From the NCBI GenBank assembly GCA_947624435.1, contig CANQKE010000019.1:1-46107 (forward strand): a stretch of DNA of 46,107 nucleotides, written 5' to 3'. The notes under the pieces are model-generated. The model did no database searches. It had not been told where the DNA came from and saw only the letters and a program-made list of their open reading frames with translations. Positions 42,794-46,107 of the stretch are shown piece by piece (the first letter of the stretch is position 1; every line of letters begins with the position of its first letter). Origin of the DNA: an uncultured Ruminiclostridium sp. Its GTDB lineage: Bacteria; Bacillota; Clostridia; Oscillospirales; Ruminococcaceae. The translations under genes were made by a program, and so were the position numbers.

Positions 42794-42836
42794 AAGGAGC
42801 TTTATTTGCCGATGAGGAAAAGAAAGCTCCTTTTTA
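42794..42836 (+). terminator. Terminator-like hairpin 2 before the adhesin
   Basis: AAGGAGCTTT (42794-42803) pairs with AAAGCTCCTT (42823-42832), followed by TTTTT. It ends 36 bases before the adhesin ATG, with no recognisable promoter in between. Confidence 0.75.
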
Positions 42837-42871
42837 TATATACAAAAAATATAAAGAAAGGAAAATGCAAA

Positions 42872-44815
42872 ATGAAGATCAAAGAAAAATTGAAAGCAAG
42901 CGGAAAAAAACTGCTTGCCGGGGTAATGGCGGTGGCTACGGCAATTACCGCCCTGCCTTTACAGTCGTTAGCGGCAGAGATAAAGCCGATAGCCGAACCC
43001 GCAATAAACCTCATGTCGCTTAGTACAGGCTCAACTGGCTATACGCTGTATGGCAAAGACTACAACCCGTCAGACGGTAATGCGTGGGGCGGCAGCGACG
43101 TATCAAACCCGGAGTTCTGGTACGCATATTATGATACCGACGGCACAAGGCATGTAGAAAAGCATGTCGGAACAAGTGATGCGTCAATGCTGCTTATGGC
43201 GACCAGTCCCAACGCCAAACAGGGCGAATATGCTATCTGCCTTGAAGCCGGAAAAGACTTTGAGGACGGAATAGTATATACATCAAAATCGATTAACATG
43301 GCAACATGGACAGAAAAACAAAAAGAAGCGATAAAGAAAAAATACTCCATGGAAAACTCCGACCAGTATATAGCGCTCGCTATGTATTACGGCTTACAAG
43401 GGACTTCTCAAAGTTTCCGTGACAAAACCTTGCCCGGCTCGAACGCCGATGACTGGGTAATAGCTACACAGGTACTTGTATGGGAGCTTCAACAAGGTAT
43501 AAGGAGAAGCCTTGACGGCGGTGCGTATGGCTTTGCCCCCGGTGAATTGGTAGACGTTAATCTTGGCAGCGGGAAAACACTTAGCGCTTCGACTTTCCAA
43601 ATGCGCTTAGGCGGTTCAACTACCACCAGACGAGCTAAAGCGTACAACTGGATATTAGAGCATGTTAGAGCAGAGAGTAAAGCACCGTCTTTTAACGGTG
43701 GCTCATACAAAATGACAAAGAAATCCGACGGCACATATTCAGTAACGATAACCGACAGCGACGCGACGAATGGCATTTACCATGAGTTTCAATGCTCAAA
43801 CAGTAATATTTCCATTAGCCGTAGTGGTAATCGATACACCATAACTTCCAGTAAGGCGCTGACTGGCGCGGTAACTATCACGGCGAAAAACGAAAATAAC
43901 GACATGAGGATATACGAATCAAAGGACACCATACACCAAACAGTGGCTAACGGTCGTACTAATCCTATGGCGTGGAGTTTTACCGTTACGACAGAGGGTA
44001 CTGGCTCTTGCAAAATAATCAAGGAATGGGATCACAAAGGCGACGCTAAAGCGGATAAGGACGACGTGTACTTTGTTATCGCAAAGGGCAGCTCCATCGA
44101 CGGCACAAAGGTGAAAGCGACAGGCAGCGCGGGTTCGTATACCTACAGCGGCACAGCTACGACCGGAACGAATTTCAAACTGAACAGTTCTGGCAACCTT
44201 ACCGTGTCTAATCTTCCCGCAGGAACTTACACCGTGCAGGAACGCGGCTATGGCAACAATAACGCGATACCTAATTACACCCGCTCTACTGTTACACAGA
44301 CGGTGACGATAGCTGCGGGAGAAAGCAAATCAGTAACTTTCAAGAATACGAGAAACCATGACGACGCGGACATCTACAAGACCTTTGACGGGAAGCAAGG
44401 AACGGATGCGCAGAATGAGGCTTGTGAATTTACCGTGAAAAACTCTTCCGGAAAATTCGTGAACGCTACCAAAAATCCGGCGTCAGCGGGACTTTATCTC
44501 TACTCTACCATGAGTGGTACTTCAACGACGTATAAACTCGGCAAGGACGCAAGCACCGGAAAATGGCGGTTTAAGATAAGCGGACTTCCCACCGGAACAT
44601 ACACCGTTACGGAAACCAAACACCCGGACGGTTACACACCGGAATCTACCAGCAAGACCATTACCGTCACTAAAGGCGGCAACAACAGCGTAACGTTCAA
44701 TAACACGCAGGACAAGGGCGGTCTGAAAATCGTTAAGAAGTGGATACCGTCCGACGGCGGGTCGTCAACTTCAATAGTTATCTCCGCTCCGGCTTTGGTA
44801 ATTTCAAAGTCGTGA
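42872..44815 (+). CDS. Thioester-domain (TQXA) surface adhesin with Cna-B repeats, 3' end interrupted
   Basis: The precursor has a signal peptide (cut near residue 35, LPLQSLAA). A thioester domain has Cys123 in YAICLEAG and Gln200 in IATQVLVWE, the pair that forms a covalent-binding thioester in Gram-positive adhesins. A linker and bacterial Ig-like segment (about 285-375) follow, then two complete prealbumin-like Cna-B/SpaA modules (about 378-495, 499-612; DIYKTF, TVTETKHPDGY). A third begins at GLKIVKKW (617). From about residue 628 the frame enters a palindrome and then reads antisense of an opposite-strand gene, stopping at 647 without a sorting signal. GAAAGGA precedes the ATG. The natural C terminus is missing from this orientation. 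Confidence 0.85.
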   Translation: MKIKEKLKASGKKLLAGVMAVATAITALPLQSLAAEIKPIAEPAINLMSLSTGSTGYTLYGKDYNPSDGNAWGGSDVSNPEFWYAYYDTDGTRHVEKHVGTSDASMLLMATSPNAKQGEYAICLEAGKDFEDGIVYTSKSINMATWTEKQKEAIKKKYSMENSDQYIALAMYYGLQGTSQSFRDKTLPGSNADDWVIATQVLVWELQQGIRRSLDGGAYGFAPGELVDVNLGSGKTLSASTFQMRLGGSTTTRRAKAYNWILEHVRAESKAPSFNGGSYKMTKKSDGTYSVTITDSDATNGIYHEFQCSNSNISISRSGNRYTITSSKALTGAVTITAKNENNDMRIYESKDTIHQTVANGRTNPMAWSFTVTTEGTGSCKIIKEWDHKGDAKADKDDVYFVIAKGSSIDGTKVKATGSAGSYTYSGTATTGTNFKLNSSGNLTVSNLPAGTYTVQERGYGNNNAIPNYTRSTVTQTVTIAAGESKSVTFKNTRNHDDADIYKTFDGKQGTDAQNEACEFTVKNSSGKFVNATKNPASAGLYLYSTMSGTSTTYKLGKDASTGKWRFKISGLPTGTYTVTETKHPDGYTPESTSKTITVTKGGNNSVTFNNTQDKGGLKIVKKWIPSDGGSSTSIVISAPALVISKS

Positions 44816-46107
44816 CGGGTAGAGTCCAGTTCATAGTTTGCAGGAGCGACGGTTTCGACGAGATAATACTTGCCGTAAGGCAGTTCGTTATATGTCGTGT
44901 TGTTCATTCTCACGTCGCTGTTCTGTATATACTCGCCGGAAGTACCGTTCTCGGAGAGAGTGCCGACTACTGCGTCCTTTGCGAAAAGTTGAGTACCGTC
45001 TACCAAAGTTATGTTCTCGGCAGCATGAATCTCAAACTTAGCGCCGTGCAGTTTCACAGCATGATTATCTTCATCGTACTTAATGGCTTTCACCGTGCCG
45101 AGCGGTATATTCTCGAAAACAAACTCGGTAGTACGGTTATACAGAACCTCGTCCTGTTGTGATTCCGGTGTGATGTATGCTTCTTTTCCGGTGGTGACTT
45201 CGGTCACTTTGTAAGTACCTATACGCAGATTGTTAAGCGTTATCTTACCCTCTGCGTTCGTTTGGTGTACTTGGTTGTAGGTGTAGCCCTTGAACGGGGA
45301 AGAAATGCACTCTACACGGAATTGCCAGCCTGCCAGTACGCCGTCCTTGCTGTTCTTCTTAATGGAGATAGTGCCGCGCATGGGTTCATTGACAAACTGT
45401 ACGGTCGCAGTTTTCGCTGCCGAAATAGTGAAAGTCTGTTCCTCAGATACAGTTACCTTAAATCCGTCCGCGCCGTTCACTTCTCTTATAGTATAAGTGC
45501 CGACGGGGAGTTGCTCGGCAAGCAGTTTCTTTGTAGCGGTGGCAAGCGTCAGCACCGTTCCTGTGCCGTCTGTCGTGCCGCTGTAGGTGTAGCTGCCGTT
45601 AGAGCCGTCGAACATTACGTCTTGTGTGCCTTTAGATACGATAAAGCCTACGGAATTAATTTGCTCGTCGGTGACTTCAACGTCTGCGCTGTTTTCCTTA
45701 AACGACTTGATGACTTCAAGATTGCCGTTCACGGGTTTGTTAGTGAATGTTAATTCTTGTATCGGCAAATGTACGCCGCTTGCGTCTGCAAAGCCTGTTA
45801 TTTTTTTGTTATCGTCTTTTGTATAGTCCGTACCGTTGTATTTTTCCTCAAAAGTATAGACGAACGGACTGAATGAACCCCTTGCAACGTCGATTATCGC
45901 TTTGCCGGTTTCATCAAAGCTGTACCATGCACTATCAGCGTTCGTAGTATAAGTGCCGGAGTATTCATACTTTCCGTTAGAACCGGAGAGTTGCCAGTAT
46001 TTCGTTCCTTGTCCGGGAATATCGAAAGATACTCTGAATTGAACATTTTTATAATGTTCTTTCAGTTCGTCCGCGCTCAGATTTTCGGAGTTTTCAAAGA
46101 TTTTTGA
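44632..46107 (-). CDS. SpaA/Cna-B repeat surface protein, partial, C-terminal end interrupted
   Basis: The minus-strand frame is open from the window edge (46107), so the N terminus lies outside. It carries several prealbumin-like modules. Each opens with a strand such as NLEVIKSF, TISIKKNSKDG or TVKAIKYD and closes with a YTIREV / YKVTEV / YYLVETVAP motif, the E being the isopeptide-bond glutamate. After ITIEVDD it passes through the palindrome at 44766-44747 and continues for ~40 residues antisense to the adhesin before stopping. Real coding therefore ends near 44757. Its modules are the same class as those of the facing gene. No anchor or sortase motif is seen. Confidence 0.82.
   Translation of the reverse strand, partial: SKIFENSENLSADELKEHYKNVQFRVSFDIPGQGTKYWQLSGSNGKYEYSGTYTTNADSAWYSFDETGKAIIDVARGSFSPFVYTFEEKYNGTDYTKDDNKKITGFADASGVHLPIQELTFTNKPVNGNLEVIKSFKENSADVEVTDEQINSVGFIVSKGTQDVMFDGSNGSYTYSGTTDGTGTVLTLATATKKLLAEQLPVGTYTIREVNGADGFKVTVSEEQTFTISAAKTATVQFVNEPMRGTISIKKNSKDGVLAGWQFRVECISSPFKGYTYNQVHQTNAEGKITLNNLRIGTYKVTEVTTGKEAYITPESQQDEVLYNRTTEFVFENIPLGTVKAIKYDEDNHAVKLHGAKFEIHAAENITLVDGTQLFAKDAVVGTLSENGTSGEYIQNSDVRMNNTTYNELPYGKYYLVETVAPANYELDSTRHDFEITKAGAEITIEVDDPPSDGIHFLTIFRPPLSCVLLNVTLLLPPLVTVMVLLVDSGV
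44747..44766. repeat. Palindromic junction between two facing adhesin genes
   Basis: CCGTC-C-GACGG (44747-44757) overlaps GACG-gcgggt-CGTC (44753-44766). On the plus strand it encodes PSDGG and on the minus strand PPSDG, so both facing surface-protein frames cross it. Both lose sense beyond it. Candidate recombination crossover site of an invertible segment, or an assembly join. Confidence 0.6.

Noticed and set aside
42754-43023. 90-codon frame overlapping the adhesin start
   Set aside because: It runs through the second terminator hairpin in another frame and has no ribosome site; the signal peptide frame at 42872 is clearly the gene.

Overview
The window reads as a chromosomal segment of a Gram-positive, endospore-lineage Clostridia, most like a gut Oscillospirales/Ruminococcaceae-type genome. 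This rests on the sporulation-associated genes (ylmC/ymxH, spoVG, spoVT, tepA-ylzJ-ftsK/spoIIIE, yabM-yabN-yabO-yabP-yabQ-divIC), the Clostridia-type families (PFL/UPF0210, TSCPD, DUF1934), strong AGGAGG-like ribosome sites and frequent TTG starts. The taxonomic placement is inference from gene content. No rRNA, prophage module, CRISPR array or complete insertion sequence is visible.

Layout. 1-520: a structured-RNA-like fragment resembling HEARO/omega-RNA abuts the 3' remnant of a GNAT acetyltransferase, followed by a tRNA-Met/tRNA-Glu pair on the minus strand. 793-8156 (+): GH51 arabinofuranosidase, then PHP phosphoesterase, malic enzyme, TSCPD, RuvX and YlmC, then rpsB-tsf. 8213-10494: a small holin-like membrane protein and murC (-), and spoVG (+). 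10503-17986 (-): one operon of six genes read as D-Ala-D-Ala-ligase-like, DUF1934, argS, MetH-like, YfhO and Nudix. The ligase-like and MetH-like proteins both lack their families' key catalytic or metal residues.

18193-22067: ACT protein and PFL protein, nucleoside phosphorylase, a duplicated DUF305 protein, and spoVT (-). 22388-24144 (+): plsY overlapping a diacylglycerol glycosyltransferase, followed by an unusual array of five hairpins. 24527-32315 (+): tepA, ylzJ, uppP, ftsK/spoIIIE, ygiQ, a ComEC-like metallo-hydrolase and DUF3006. 32331-35232 (-): DUF4364-like, aroC, aroA. 35377-41127 (+): the conserved yabM-mazG-hup-(two inserted genes)-rqcP-yabP-yabQ-divIC cluster.

41443-46107 is a cell-surface locus. 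It holds a secreted transglutaminase-like protein, then a thioester-domain (Cys-Gln) adhesin with prealbumin-like Cna-B/SpaA modules. The adhesin frame stops making sense at a short palindrome (44747-44766). Immediately beyond it, the opposite strand carries the end of another SpaA-repeat protein that runs off the window. Both strands read Pro-Ser-Asp-Gly through the palindrome, and both proteins become antisense nonsense once past it. This is the signature of a DNA inversion (phase-variable adhesin switching) or of a chimeric assembly join, and it is the most interesting feature in the window. Two intrinsic-terminator-like hairpins and no visible promoter lie just before the adhesin, suggesting its expression may also depend on read-through.
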